A stretch of DNA of 64,000 nt from Vulcanococcus sp. (GCA_019264575.1 JAHUZV010000027.1:100807-164806), one strand, 5' to 3'; numbered from the stretch's first letter, positions 23,576 to 32,564 are shown. The notes: generated by a model from the sequence alone, not told the origin. Numbers and translations: made by a program.

Positions 23576-25056
23576 CAGGCGGCGCCGGTGGGGAGCTGAT
23601 CAGCAGGCAGGAAGTAAGTGGTGCGACGAAGACCGGGATAGCTCGTTAACAGGCGCAGGATTGTGCGTGTGCATGTGAGCGCCGTAAAGAGGCTCAGGAA
23701 CAGACCGATCGCCAGGGTTACGGCAAAGCCCTTCACCAGGCCAGTTCCAAGAGCAAACAAGGCGACACAACTAATCAGGCCTGTGACGTGGCCATCGACG
23801 ATCGATGACAAGGCGAGTGAAAAGCCCGTATCAAGTGAACGAATCAAGGTGTTGCCGCTGCGCAGCTCTTCCTTAACCCGCTCAAAGATCAGCACATTGG
23901 CATCCACCGCCATGCCTACCGAGAGGATGAAACCAGCAATGCCTGGAAGCGTGAGCGTGACCGGAATCAACGCGTAGATCGCCAGGTTGAACAGCGCATA
24001 AAGGCTGAGCGCCAACACCGAAACAAAGCCTGGCAGGCGATACACCACCACCATGAACACCGCCACCAGGGCCAGGCCTGAGAGCGCAGCAATCAGGCTG
24101 GAGCGGATGTTCTCAGCGCCCAGGGATGGACCCACGGTGCGCACCTCAATCAGCTTGACCGGCAAGGGAAGGGAACCGCCACGCAGCTGCACCTCAAGGT
24201 CGCGGGCTTCTTCGGCCGTGAAGTTGCCGGTGATGCTGGCGGCACCTCCGGTAATGCCAGCCGGCTTGAACTCGGGGCCCACGCTGGCTTCGCTGATGGA
24301 ACGGCCATCCAGCACGATCCCGAGCAGCCGACCGGTTCCGGCGATGCCCTGCGTGAGTTCGGCGAATTTGCGGCCGCCTTCAGTATTGAAGCCAAGAGTC
24401 ACATCCCAACCGCTGCCGGTTTGCTGCTGTTGCCGGCCGGCACTGGTGAGGTCTTTACCGGTGAGCTGGGCGGGCTCATACAGCCCAACGATGCGGCGGT
24501 TCACTTCCGCCAGCAGCAGCTCGAGTTGCTCGGTTTCGCTACTGCCCGCTGGCACCTGAACCCCGAGCTGATCGAGGGCTTTGGCCAGTTCTTCGATTTT
24601 GATCTCAGGCTTGGCTTGGTCGTCGGTCGGCTTCTGACGGGTCTGAGCCAGCACAGCCTCTGCCTGTCGCTTGAGCTTGAGCAAACCGGTCATCTCCTGC
24701 TCTGTGCCCGGCTTCTGAGCACGAAATTCGAGCAGTGCCGTCGTGCCGAGCACCTTGGCTGCACGGCTTGGATCCTGCTCACCTGGCAGCTGCAGCACCA
24801 GCTGGTCGTCACCCACGGTCTGAAGGGTGGATTCAGCTACACCGAGACCGTTGATGCGGCGATCCAGCACATCCTTCACCGCCTCGAGCTGCTCGCTTTT
24901 CACCTGCTTCACCGCGCCGGCGGGAAGCACTTGCAAGGTGAGCTGGCTGCCGCCCTTGAGATCCAAGCCAAGCTGCAAAGGGAAGCTCGCCAAAACGGCT
25001 CCGGCCGCAATCGCAAGAGCCAGGATCAGGGCAAACCACCCCTGTTGACGCGCCAT
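23575..25056 (-). CDS. secD: Protein translocase subunit SecD
   Basis: A 493-residue partner of SecF. The N-terminal helix is followed by LQLGLDLKGGSQLTLQV, a large periplasmic P1 domain, VRTVGPSLGAENIRSSL, and the helix block SVGMAVDANVLIFERVKEELRSGNT. It reads into secF with a one-base overlap. pdhB lies upstream on the same strand after a 29-base gap. Confidence 0.95.
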   Translation of the reverse strand: MARQQGWFALILALAIAAGAVLASFPLQLGLDLKGGSQLTLQVLPAGAVKQVKSEQLEAVKDVLDRRINGLGVAESTLQTVGDDQLVLQLPGEQDPSRAAKVLGTTALLEFRAQKPGTEQEMTGLLKLKRQAEAVLAQTRQKPTDDQAKPEIKIEELAKALDQLGVQVPAGSSETEQLELLLAEVNRRIVGLYEPAQLTGKDLTSAGRQQQQTGSGWDVTLGFNTEGGRKFAELTQGIAGTGRLLGIVLDGRSISEASVGPEFKPAGITGGAASITGNFTAEEARDLEVQLRGGSLPLPVKLIEVRTVGPSLGAENIRSSLIAALSGLALVAVFMVVVYRLPGFVSVLALSLYALFNLAIYALIPVTLTLPGIAGFILSVGMAVDANVLIFERVKEELRSGNTLIRSLDTGFSLALSSIVDGHVTGLISCVALFALGTGLVKGFAVTLAIGLFLSLFTALTCTRTILRLLTSYPGLRRTTYFLPADQLPTGAA

Positions 25057-25085
25057 TGGTGTTGCGAGGGGTTAGGGAATGGGGA

Positions 25086-26069
25086 TCAGACCTGGCCGCT
25101 CTTGAGGGCCTTGGCCGCTTCCACGATCTGGTGGGGCTGGATGATCGTGAGGTTCTCAAGGGTGCCGTTGTAAGGCGTCGGGATGTCCTGGGAGGACAGA
25201 CGCACCGGGCGGCAATCGAGATCGTCGAAGCACTGCTCGGTGATCAGCGCCATCAGCTCAGCGCCGATGCCACCGGTCTTCATGCACTCCTCCACGATCA
25301 GCACCTTGTGGGTCTTGCGGATCGAGCGGGAGATGGTCTCCATGTCGAAGGGCTTGAGGCTGATCAGATCGATCAGCTCCACGCTCACTCCGTCTTTCTC
25401 CAGCTGCTCCACGGCCTTGAGGCAGTGGTGGCGCATGCGCGAGTAGGTGAGGATCGTCACGTCGGACCCTTCCTTCACCAGATCGGCCTGGTCAAGGGCG
25501 CAGATGTAGTCGCCCTGCGGAAGCTCTTCGCTGAGGTTGTAGAGCAGCACGTGCTCAAAGAAGAGCACGGGGTTGTTGTCGCGAATGGCGGCCTTCATCA
25601 GGCCCTTGGCATTCGTGGGGGTGCTCACCGCCACGATCTTGATGCCAGGCACCGCGTGGAAGTAGGCCTCGAGCCGCTGGCTGTGCTCTGCGCCCAGCTG
25701 GCGGCCCACACCGCCTGGGCCGCGCACCACAGCCGGAATGGTGAAGTTGCCGCCGCTCGTGTAGCGCAGCATCCCCATGTTGTTGGAGATCTGGTTGAAC
25801 GCGAGCAGCAGGAAGCCCATGTTCATGCCTTCCACGATCGGGCGCAGGCCCGTCATCGCGGCGCCCACGGCCATGCCGGTGAAGGCGTTCTCAGCGATCG
25901 GGGTGTCCAGCACCCGCAGTTCGCCGTATTTGTCGTAGAGGTCTTTGGTGACTTTGTAGGAGCCGCCGTACTGGCCCACGTCTTCCCCCATCACGCACAC
26001 GTGGGGGTCGCGAGCCATCTCTTCGTCGATGGCTTCGCGCAGGGCGTTGAACAGCAGGGTCTCAGCCAC
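25086..26069 (-). CDS. pdhB: Pyruvate dehydrogenase E1 component, beta subunit
   Basis: A 327-residue transketolase-like subunit that with PdhA decarboxylates pyruvate using thiamine diphosphate. Blocks: [51 protein letters not shown] (with the catalytic-site Glu) and [20 protein letters not shown]. The start codon is GTG at 26069. No PdhA is next to it; in cyanobacteria the alpha subunit is usually encoded elsewhere. Confidence 0.95.
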   Translation of the reverse strand: MAETLLFNALREAIDEEMARDPHVCVMGEDVGQYGGSYKVTKDLYDKYGELRVLDTPIAENAFTGMAVGAAMTGLRPIVEGMNMGFLLLAFNQISNNMGMLRYTSGGNFTIPAVVRGPGGVGRQLGAEHSQRLEAYFHAVPGIKIVAVSTPTNAKGLMKAAIRDNNPVLFFEHVLLYNLSEELPQGDYICALDQADLVKEGSDVTILTYSRMRHHCLKAVEQLEKDGVSVELIDLISLKPFDMETISRSIRKTHKVLIVEECMKTGGIGAELMALITEQCFDDLDCRPVRLSSQDIPTPYNGTLENLTIIQPHQIVEAAKALKSGQV

Positions 26070-26116
26070 AGCGGAGCACTCAGTCCGGCTCTGGCCGGTC
26101 GCTGCGCCAACTTATC

Positions 26117-26212
26117 TCAGCCGCCCGCAGCAAAGGTGAGCAACAGCAGCACCGAAAGCAGCATCCCGGGGGAGAGCAGCAGCACCAGCAGCTGCAGGTC
26201 GTGGGCAGTCAT
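26117..26212 (-). CDS. 31-residue hydrophobic microprotein (candidate)
   Basis: A short frame from ATG 26212 to TGA 26117 encoding 31 residues: a four-residue polar start (MTAHD), a membrane helix that is mostly Leu/Val broken by SPGM, and an Ala-Gly-Gly end. It fills the 170-base gap between the DUF3082 gene and pdhB on the same strand. Its size and shape resemble low-molecular-mass photosystem or cytochrome subunits, but it matches none that I can name. There is a GGGAGGG 20 bases upstream, too far for a classic ribosome site. It could be chance. Confidence 0.4.
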   Translation of the reverse strand: MTAHDLQLLVLLLSPGMLLSVLLLLTFAAGG

Positions 26213-26238
26213 CGCTCAGCAGGCTCTGCCCTCCCAGG

Positions 26239-26574
26239 CTAGGGAGTTTGCTCCGCTTCGCTCCAACCCGGCATCAAGCTGCGCAGGAATGTGAAAAACA
26301 GCCCCAGCCCCACAAAGGCAAAGGTGAAGGTGGCCAGGAAGCTCATCCCCACGATCAGCGTCTTCATGAACACGGCGATGCTCTGGGCAAAGCGCACTTC
26401 GTAGTGGGGCGGATGCTCGGCGTAGTAGCCCAGGATCCGCTGGGCCAGCTGCAGGGCCAGCCAGCCAAAGCCAAAGCTGGTGAGCGAGCCACTCAGAAAG
26501 CTGATCGGCCCCTTGCGCTGGCGTTTGGGGGCTGTGGCGTCAGCAGTGGCGTCGGCGACGGGCTTCTCGCTCAC
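26239..26574 (-). CDS. DUF3082 family membrane protein
   Basis: A 111-residue protein of the DUF3082 type: a charged start (KRQRKGP), then ISFLSGSLTSFGFGWLALQLAQRILGYY and two hydrophobic helices ending in a Phe-rich segment (TFAFVGLGLFFTFLRSLMPG). Function unknown; cyanobacterial. I chose the GTG at 26574, 20 bases after the ispE stop, because earlier starts would lie inside ispE. Confidence 0.7.
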   Translation of the reverse strand: MSEKPVADATADATAPKRQRKGPISFLSGSLTSFGFGWLALQLAQRILGYYAEHPPHYEVRFAQSIAVFMKTLIVGMSFLATFTFAFVGLGLFFTFLRSLMPGWSEAEQTP

Positions 26575-26594
26575 GGGGTCGGCGGGATGTGGCG

Positions 26595-27527
26595 TCAACC
26601 CAGGGTGGCACCGGAGCCGGTGCAGCGGCACACCCACGCTTCGAAACCAGCCGCCGTGAGCGCCGGCTGCAGCTGCTGGCGGGCAGCCTCAGCGCCGGTG
26701 ACCTCGGCAAACAGGGCAAACAAACTCGGCCCCGAACCGCTCATCGCCACCACCAGGGCCTCGCTGGCCTGGCGCAGTAGCGCCAACCCTTCACGCACAC
26801 TGGCCACCTCCGGCTCCACCACCCCCTGCAGGTCGTTGCGCAAGGGCGCCAGCGGCCGCTGACCGGCCAGCGCTTCCAGTAGAGGGCCTTGGCGCAGGGC
26901 CTGGCGGCGCTGCTCGAAATCAGCTTCACGGCTCAGATAAAAATCGCCGCGCTGCTCGCGGCAGCGGCCATAGGCCCAGGGAGTGGAAACACTGGCATCG
27001 GGATGCTTGATCAGCAGCACGCCCAGGGTTGGTGGCGCAGCCAGCCCCGATGGCTCGAGCACCTCGCCCCGCCCGAAGCAGAGCTGCGTGCCGCCATCGA
27101 TGCAGAACGGCATGTCGGAGCCCAGCTGGGCCGCCATCTCCAGCAGTTGCTCGCGGCTGAAACCGCACCCCCACAGGGCGTTGAGCCCCACCAGGGCAGC
27201 AGCGCCATCGCTGGAGCCGCCCGCCAAGCCCGCGCCGATGGGGATGCGTTTCTCAAGCTCAATCGATGCCCCCAGCTCCGGCAGCCCCACCCGAGCCTTG
27301 AGCAGCTCGGCAGCCTTCACGATCAGGTTGCTGCCATCGGTGGGCAGATCGCTGCGTTGGCAGCTGAGGCTGATGTGGCCATCGGCCGTGGGCCGCAGGC
27401 GCAGCTGATCGGCCAGATCGAGCGTCTGCATCACCATCGCCAGCTCATGGAAGCCATCGGGCCGCAGCCCCAGCACCTCCAGATGCAGGTTGATCTTGGC
27501 GGGGGCGCTGACCAGCAGCTCAGCCAT
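26595..27527 (-). CDS. ispE: 4-diphosphocytidyl-2-C-methyl-D-erythritol kinase
   Basis: A 310-residue GHMP kinase of the MEP pathway that makes isoprenoid precursors for carotenoids, chlorophyll phytyl and quinone tails. It has [14 protein letters not shown] at the N-terminus, the ATP-binding [18 protein letters not shown] and the late [12 protein letters not shown] block. It starts 9 bases after the rsmA stop, a conserved pairing in many bacteria. Confidence 0.95.
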   Translation of the reverse strand: MAELLVSAPAKINLHLEVLGLRPDGFHELAMVMQTLDLADQLRLRPTADGHISLSCQRSDLPTDGSNLIVKAAELLKARVGLPELGASIELEKRIPIGAGLAGGSSDGAAALVGLNALWGCGFSREQLLEMAAQLGSDMPFCIDGGTQLCFGRGEVLEPSGLAAPPTLGVLLIKHPDASVSTPWAYGRCREQRGDFYLSREADFEQRRQALRQGPLLEALAGQRPLAPLRNDLQGVVEPEVASVREGLALLRQASEALVVAMSGSGPSLFALFAEVTGAEAARQQLQPALTAAGFEAWVCRCTGSGATLG

Positions 27528-27536
27528 GCGAGGGGT

Positions 27537-28349
27537 TCAGGCGGTGAGCCGATTCAAGCCGGCCGCCAGCGCTACCCAGCGCTCCGGTGCCACCTCCTGG
27601 GGCCGCTGCTCCAAACCAATTCCGGCTTCAGCGGTGAGGGCTGCCAGCTGATCGGGCGGCTGTAAGCCAGCCAGGGTGTTGCGCAGCATCTTGCGGCGGG
27701 CGGCAAAACAGCGGCGCAGCAAGCTCTCCACCGTTCGGGCCAAGGCGGGATCGAGTTGTTGATCCACCGGCAGTGGATCGATCGCCACCACCTCGCTCAT
27801 CACCTTCGGCGGGGGCTGAAAACAACGGGGCGGAACCAGGCACACCCTGCTGCAACGGGCCAGCAGCTGCATGCGCACACTCAGCGCTGAGTAGGCACTG
27901 CTGCCGGGCCGCGCCCGAATGCGCTCCCCCACCTCCTGCTGCATCAGCAACACCAAGCGCCGGTAGGGCTGCGCCACAGGACGGTCCAACCGGCCCACCA
28001 GCTTCTCCAGCAACGGCCCGGTGATGTTGTACGGGATGTTGGCCACCACGATCCCCGCCGCCGGCAGCGGAACCGCGAGCACATCGCCCTGGGTGAGCTC
28101 AAAGCGCGGATCGCCACCAAACCGCTCCTGAAGCCCTTCCACCAGGTCACGGTCGAGTTCCACCGCCCGCACCGCCGCTGCCGGTGAAGCAAGCAGCTGT
28201 TCGGTGAGCGCTCCGCGACCTGGCCCCACCTCCAGCACCGTGTCGTTTGCGCTGAGTTCCGCTGCGGCGAGGATCTGCTGCAGCACCCGCTCATCCTTGA
28301 GCCAGTGCTGACCAAACCGCTTCCGGGTGCGGTGGGCCGCGAAGGTCAT
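27537..28349 (-). CDS. rsmA: 16S rRNA (A1518/A1519) dimethyltransferase
   Basis: A 270-residue KsgA-type enzyme that dimethylates two adjacent adenosines near the 3' end of 16S rRNA. It shows RKRFGQHWLKDERVL, motif I LEVGPGRGALTEQLL and motif IV NIPYNITGPLL, with PPPKVMSEVV near the C-terminal part. The ATG at 28349 (MTFAAHRTRKRFGQH) aligns with the family; the open frame upstream has no homology. Confidence 0.95.
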   Translation of the reverse strand: MTFAAHRTRKRFGQHWLKDERVLQQILAAAELSANDTVLEVGPGRGALTEQLLASPAAAVRAVELDRDLVEGLQERFGGDPRFELTQGDVLAVPLPAAGIVVANIPYNITGPLLEKLVGRLDRPVAQPYRRLVLLMQQEVGERIRARPGSSAYSALSVRMQLLARCSRVCLVPPRCFQPPPKVMSEVVAIDPLPVDQQLDPALARTVESLLRRCFAARRKMLRNTLAGLQPPDQLAALTAEAGIGLEQRPQEVAPERWVALAAGLNRLTA

Positions 28350-28439
28350 CGATCCGTGCGCCACAGGGCCTGCTTCCAGATTGCCCCCTGGCCGTCCGCA
28401 GCCAGGGTGACTAAACACAAGGGCATCCAGCTCACATCC

Positions 28440-28751
28440 ATGCGTCATCCCACTGCCGCTGCCTGGCTCGCCGCGATCCCCTGCGCCAGCGCCCTGCTGC
28501 TTGGCTTCAGCCCAGCAGCGCAGTCCGGATCGATCACCGCCGAATCGATCTGGGATAAGAAGAACGCGATCGAGCGGGCTCAACAGCAACTGCCCGCCAA
28601 TGCCACGTTCACCAGCAGCCAATGCACCGTGGTGAACGTGCGCACTGGCAACTACCGCTACATCTGCACGCTGGAGTACACCACTGCTCCAGCGGCCCCC
28701 GCTCCGAGCAGCGCTACCCCCAGCAGCGGATCCAGCGCACCGGCTCCTTAG
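28440..28751 (+). CDS. Small exported hypothetical protein
   Basis: A 103-residue protein with a signal peptide (AAAWLAAIPCASALLLGFSPAAQSG), a short folded part with two Cys (SSQCTVVNVRTGNYRYICTLEY) that could form a disulfide, and a low-complexity Ala/Pro/Ser tail. Function unknown. It is divergent from rsmA (90 bases) and its tail overlaps the convergent YraN gene by 38 bases. Confidence 0.6.
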   Translation: MRHPTAAAWLAAIPCASALLLGFSPAAQSGSITAESIWDKKNAIERAQQQLPANATFTSSQCTVVNVRTGNYRYICTLEYTTAPAAPAPSSATPSSGSSAPAP

Positions 28752-29079
28752 CCGGCGGCTGGGGCACCAGGGCCAGCACCAGCTCCAGGCTGCAGTGCTG
28801 ATAGTGGGGATGGGCGGCCAGCCAGCAGTCGAATGCGCGGCTCAGGCGCACGCGTTTTCGTGGCGTGAAGCTGGCCAGGCCCCAGCCATCCACGCCGCGC
28901 CGGCCGCGGCTCTTCACCTCCACCAGCAGCAAGCGCTGGGGTTTGTGCAGCAGCAGATCCAGCTCACCCCAGCGGCAGTGCCACTGCCGTGCCAGCAGCT
29001 GCCAGCCGGTTCCCCGCAGTAGGCGCAGGGCGCGTTGTTCTGCCCAGTTGCCGCGCCGCTGGCTCGCGCTGATGGCCAT
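28714..29079 (-). CDS. YraN family (UPF0102) endonuclease-like protein
   Basis: A 121-residue protein with the restriction-endonuclease-like UPF0102 fold: QRRGNWAEQRALRLLRGTGW, WGELDLLLHKPQRLLLVEVKSR (the D...ExK nuclease core) and PRKRVRLSRAF. Its role is unsettled; it is often linked to DNA uptake or repair. The ATG at 29079 aligns with the family start. Confidence 0.85.
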   Translation of the reverse strand: MAISASQRRGNWAEQRALRLLRGTGWQLLARQWHCRWGELDLLLHKPQRLLLVEVKSRGRRGVDGWGLASFTPRKRVRLSRAFDCWLAAHPHYQHCSLELVLALVPQPPAKEPVRWIRCWG

Positions 29080-29123
29080 TGCTGCTGAGGTGCGCTTCAG
29101 CTCTGAGCATTCCCCTGGGGAAA

Positions 29124-29354
29124 TCACTCGCCGGGCAACTGGCCGCGCAGAGCCCGCAGGCAGTACTTGCAACCACCGGTGGTCACCAGGTGACGCTCCG
29201 GCGTGATCGAAATCCAGCGCACCGGATGCTCGCGGCAGCGGATCTTGATCGGGGTTTTGAAGCTCTTGTAAACGATGGCGCTGTAGTCGTAGCGATCACC
29301 GAATCGGGAGCGGGCCCGAGCCAGAAAGGTGTCTTTGTCGATCGGATTGCCCAT
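29124..29354 (-). CDS. Small DUF723-like zinc-ribbon protein
   Basis: A 76-residue protein whose pattern FLARARSRFGDRYDYS-x-VYKS-x-KTPIKIRC-x-EHP ... TTGGCKYC matches the DUF723 repeat seen in phage and homing-endonuclease proteins. C-x-x-H and C-x-x-C could bind zinc. Here the module stands alone as a full protein. ATG at 29354 was chosen over a start at 29387. Function unknown; nucleic-acid binding is an inference from the family. It is codirectional with yraN, 44 bases upstream. Confidence 0.65.
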   Translation of the reverse strand: MGNPIDKDTFLARARSRFGDRYDYSAIVYKSFKTPIKIRCREHPVRWISITPERHLVTTGGCKYCLRALRGQLPGE

Positions 29355-29495
29355 CGCGAACGCTCGCTGTTCGATCCGACGACCCAAGGGACTGCATCGT
29401 TCGATGCATTGCCGCGGACATTAGGGGAAGCTCCTCGCTGCGTTGGTGGTGATCGCGACAGGCTGCTTAGGGTTGGCCGACCCGAAGCCGATCCG

Positions 29496-30002
29496 ATGGG
29501 CCGCCTGCTGCGTCCGCTGTTCCAGCGCCTGCTGATGCCCGTGCTGGCGCTCTGGCTCCCGGCAGCCCTGCTGCTGACGCCGCCGGCCGCTCATGCCGCC
29601 ATGGATGTGGCCAAGCAGGTGCTGATCGGCCACGACTTCGCCGGCATGGATTTACGCGGCGCCACCTTCAACCTCACCAACCTGCGCGAAGCCGATTTCC
29701 ATGGCTCCGACCTGCGCGGCGCCAGCCTGTTTGGAGCGAAGCTCCAGGACGCCAACCTCTCCGGCACCGATCTCACCGACGCCACCCTCGACTCGGCGGT
29801 GCTCGACGGCACCGACCTGCGCAACGCCGTGCTCGAAAACGCCTTCGCCTTCAACACCCGTTTCAACAACGTGCTGATCGAAGGCGCCGATTTCACCAAC
29901 GTGCCCTTCCGCGGTGATGTGCTGAAAACGCTCTGCGCCAGCGCCAGCGGCACCAACCCTGTGACCGGCCGCAACACCCGCGACACCCTCGAGTGCGGCT
30001 GA
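29496..30002 (+). CDS. Exported pentapeptide-repeat protein
   Basis: A 168-residue protein with a signal peptide (LMPVLALWLPAALLLTPPAAHAA) and about eight pentapeptide units of the A(D/N)LxG kind (MDLRGATFNLTNLREADF..., LQDANLSGTDLTDATLD), which build a quadrilateral beta-helix. Two Cys in the tail (TLCASASG, DTLECG) may pair. Such proteins are common in the cyanobacterial thylakoid lumen. Function unknown. ATG at 29496. The next gene starts 13 bases downstream. Confidence 0.75.
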   Translation: MGRLLRPLFQRLLMPVLALWLPAALLLTPPAAHAAMDVAKQVLIGHDFAGMDLRGATFNLTNLREADFHGSDLRGASLFGAKLQDANLSGTDLTDATLDSAVLDGTDLRNAVLENAFAFNTRFNNVLIEGADFTNVPFRGDVLKTLCASASGTNPVTGRNTRDTLECG

Positions 30003-30015
30003 GGAGACCCACGCC

Positions 30016-30447
30016 ATGAGCTTTGACGCCCGCAGCCTCGAGCGCCTGCAACAGCTGGGCCGCAGCCTGCCCAAACCGCTCCCCAAGCCTGAAGCGCCCG
30101 CCGCCGCCGAGGCGCCAGCCAGCCAGAAGCGGCACCGGGTGGAAACGGAAACCGATCCCCAGGCCCTGTTTCGCGAGCTGATGCAGGTGAGTCCCGATGG
30201 CAGCGTGCCGCCGCACCTGCTCGATCGGCTGCGGCAGGCGGAAGCTGATCAGCAGCGGGCCCGCCAGGCCGAGCAACGCCAGGCGATGCAGCGGCAGAGC
30301 ACGCCCCAAGGGCAGGGCCTGCAGCCCCGCGGCGCCAGCAACGAATTGCGCCCCAACCGCCAGCGGCGCGCACCCGCCAGCAACGAGGAACTAGAGCTCT
30401 ACACCGCCTTCCAGCAGCAGTTGCTGGAAGGCGACGAGGAGGAGTGA
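30016..30447 (+). CDS. Hypothetical protein, Gln/Arg-rich
   Basis: A 143-residue hydrophilic protein. N-terminal FDARSLERLQQLGRSLPKPLPKP, a central helix with ALFRELMQVSPDGSVPPHLLDRLRQAEADQ, a Gln/Arg-rich disordered stretch, then an acidic end (YTAFQQQLLEGDEEE). Resembles a conserved picocyanobacterial protein of unknown role. It is 13 bases after the pentapeptide gene. Confidence 0.55.
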   Translation: MSFDARSLERLQQLGRSLPKPLPKPEAPAAAEAPASQKRHRVETETDPQALFRELMQVSPDGSVPPHLLDRLRQAEADQQRARQAEQRQAMQRQSTPQGQGLQPRGASNELRPNRQRRAPASNEELELYTAFQQQLLEGDEEE

Positions 30448-30476
30448 CGGCGTAGCCGCTGACCAGCGCCGCAACC

Positions 30477-30490
30477 AATACATCTGCACT
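30477..30490 (+). promoter_or_regulatory. Possible degenerate LexA (SOS) box upstream of umuD
   Basis: AATACATCTGCACT matches the published cyanobacterial LexA consensus RGTACNNNDGTWCB at 9 of the 11 constrained positions and lies 32 bases before the umuD ATG. Two mismatches in the core make it uncertain. Confidence 0.35.
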
Positions 30491-30522
30491 AATCTGCGAT
30501 CCGATGATCGGGTGGCGGATTC

Positions 30523-30972
30523 ATGCCTGCTGCGGGCCCTCAGCCGATGCCTCTGCGGCGCGGTCAGCGCCGCCCTCTGCGGCTCCCCCTAGCCAGCAGC
30601 ACCGTGGCCGCCGGCTTTCCCAGCCCCGCCGACGACTACATCGATGTGGGCATCGATCTCAACGAGGCGCTGATCCGCCACCCCAGCAGCACCTTCTTCC
30701 TGCGGGTGAGCGGCGATTCGATGATCGATGCCGGCATTCAGCACGGCGACCTGCTGGTGGTGGACCGCAGCCTGGAGGCCCGCCCTGGTCAGATCGTGGT
30801 GGCGGTGCTCGATGGGGCGTTCACCCTCAAGCGCCTGGCGCGCCACCAGGGCCGGCTGCGGCTGGAGGCCGCCAACAGCGCCTACCCACCGCTGGAGCTG
30901 CACCAGTGCGGCGACGTGCAGATCTGGGGCGTGGCCATCCATGTGATCCACTCGCTCGGGCGCCATGGCTGA
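30523..30972 (+). CDS. umuD: UmuD-like S24 autoprotease
   Basis: A 149-residue LexA/UmuD family self-cleaving protein. The cleavage site Ala30-Gly31 (STVAAGFPSPADD) precedes the catalytic Ser66 (SGDSMIDAG) and Lys103 (GAFTLKRLA). After RecA-stimulated cleavage, UmuD' joins UmuC as DNA polymerase V for translesion synthesis. It overlaps umuC by eight bases. There is no DNA-binding N-terminal domain, ruling out LexA itself. Confidence 0.92.
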   Translation: MPAAGPQPMPLRRGQRRPLRLPLASSTVAAGFPSPADDYIDVGIDLNEALIRHPSSTFFLRVSGDSMIDAGIQHGDLLVVDRSLEARPGQIVVAVLDGAFTLKRLARHQGRLRLEAANSAYPPLELHQCGDVQIWGVAIHVIHSLGRHG

Positions 30973-32242
30973 TGTGCTGGCGTTGATCGATGCCAACAAC
31001 TTCTATGCCTCCTGCGAGCAGGCCTTTGATCCAGCCCTGATCGGCCGGCCCGTGGTGGTGCTCTCCAACAACGACGGCTGTGTGGTGTCACGCAGCAGCG
31101 AAGCGCGGCAGCTCGGCATCGGCATGGGCAAGCCCTACTTCCAGATCGCCGGGCAGCTGGCCAGCCACGGCGTAGTGGTGCGCAGCTCCAACTACGCCCT
31201 CTACGGCGACATGAGCCAGCGGCTGATGAGCAGCCTCGAGCCGTTCGTGGCGGAGCTGGAGGTGTATTCGATCGATGAGGCCTTCGCGCGGCTGCCGCGC
31301 CCGCGCTGCGGCGACCTCAGCAGCTGGGCCGCAGAGCTGCGCAGCCGCATCCGCCACAACCTCGGCCTGCCGATCGCCATTGGCCTGGCCCCCAGCAAGG
31401 TGCTGGCGAAAGTGGCGAACCGGATCGCCAAGGGCGATCGCTGCCACGCCGGCGTGTTCGATCTGGGCCGTGAAATAAACCCCGACCCCTGGTTGGAGCA
31501 AACCCCCGTGGAGGAGATCTGGGGGGTAGGCCGCCAGCTGGGCCGCTGGTGCCGGCTGCGGGGCATCGCCAATGCCCGCCAACTGCGCGACATGGCCAGC
31601 GGCGAACTGCGGGCGAAGGCGGGGGTGGTGGGGCTGAGGCTGCAGCTGGAACTGCAGGGGGTGAGCTGCCTGCCCCTGGAGGAAGGTCCCACGGCCAAGC
31701 GGGAAACCTGCGTGAGCCGCAGCTTCAGCCGCCCGATCACCGATGCCGGCGAGCTGCGCCAAGCGGTGGCCAGCTACGTGGTGCGGGCCGCCGAAAAACT
31801 GCGCCATCAGCGGCAGTGCAGCGGCCGGCTCACGGTGTTCGCCCGCACCAGCCCCTTCAGCCCGGGCTTCTATAGCCAGGCCGCCGGCACCAGCCTGCCC
31901 GTGGCCAGCAACGACACAGCCGTGCTGCTGCAGGCAGCCCTGCCCCTGGTGGCGCTGATCTACAGGCCCCACAAACGCTTTGCCAAAGCCGGGGTGCTGC
32001 TGCAGGACCTGCAGAGCCAGGAGCAGCTGCAACACCATCTGCTGGCACCGCTGCCAGAGGCGGAACAACAGCGGCGCGCAGACCTGATGCAACGCATCGA
32101 CGGCCTCAACCGCCGCTATGGGCGGGGAACGGTGCAGTGGGCCGCCTGCGGGCTGACGCCCGGCTGGATGATGCGGCGCGAGCAGCTCTCACGCGCGGCC
32201 ACCACCCGCCTGGCCGATTTGCCCACGGCCTGGGCCCGCTGA
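30965..32242 (+). CDS. umuC: Y-family DNA polymerase UmuC
   Basis: A 425-residue error-prone polymerase. The catalytic DANNFYASCEQ and YSIDEAFA acidic motifs are intact, with SNNDGCVVSRS for nucleotide binding and a helix-hairpin-helix region around EEIWGVGRQLGRWCRLRG. Length and C-terminus fit UmuC rather than DinB. It is translationally coupled to umuD. It converges, 3 bases away, on a small exported protein. Confidence 0.92.
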   Translation: MADVLALIDANNFYASCEQAFDPALIGRPVVVLSNNDGCVVSRSSEARQLGIGMGKPYFQIAGQLASHGVVVRSSNYALYGDMSQRLMSSLEPFVAELEVYSIDEAFARLPRPRCGDLSSWAAELRSRIRHNLGLPIAIGLAPSKVLAKVANRIAKGDRCHAGVFDLGREINPDPWLEQTPVEEIWGVGRQLGRWCRLRGIANARQLRDMASGELRAKAGVVGLRLQLELQGVSCLPLEEGPTAKRETCVSRSFSRPITDAGELRQAVASYVVRAAEKLRHQRQCSGRLTVFARTSPFSPGFYSQAAGTSLPVASNDTAVLLQAALPLVALIYRPHKRFAKAGVLLQDLQSQEQLQHHLLAPLPEAEQQRRADLMQRIDGLNRRYGRGTVQWAACGLTPGWMMRREQLSRAATTRLADLPTAWAR

Positions 32243-32245
32243 GGC

Positions 32246-32530
32246 TCAGGGCTGGCCGTACTTCTCGAGGCTCTGCTTGCTGCAGAAGGTTTTGGCCTGC
32301 TCAATGCTCTGGCGGTTCTTCACCTGCTCCAGCACGCAGTTGCAGGTGTCGGCCACCATGCCATCAGGCGGGGTTTTGCCGGCCTTCTGAAAGTCCTCGC
32401 GCATGGCAGCGGAGCACTTATTGAGGATGATCTGATCGATCATGCTGGCCTGCGCGGGAGCGGCGAGGCCAACCGCAACAGCAGCTGCCAGCAACGACGC
32501 GGTGCTGCGAAGAAGGGAAGACAAAGGCAT
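32246..32530 (-). CDS. Small exported Cys-containing protein
   Basis: A 94-residue protein with a clear signal peptide (SLLAAAVAVGLAAPAQAS) and a mature part with four Cys (NKCSAAMREDF, ADTCNCVLEQVKNRQSIEQAKTFCSKQ). Conserved in cyanobacteria as a periplasmic or lumenal protein of unknown role as far as I can tell. It ends 3 bases from umuC and lies downstream of dnaG. Confidence 0.65.
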   Translation of the reverse strand: MPLSSLLRSTASLLAAAVAVGLAAPAQASMIDQIILNKCSAAMREDFQKAGKTPPDGMVADTCNCVLEQVKNRQSIEQAKTFCSKQSLEKYGQP

Positions 32531-32564
32531 CGTTGTGTCTTACCAGAACTGACGGCGATCAGGG

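Noticed and set aside
25056-26294. A 412-codon plus-strand frame
   Set aside because: Antisense to pdhB and the following small genes; no recognisable motif.
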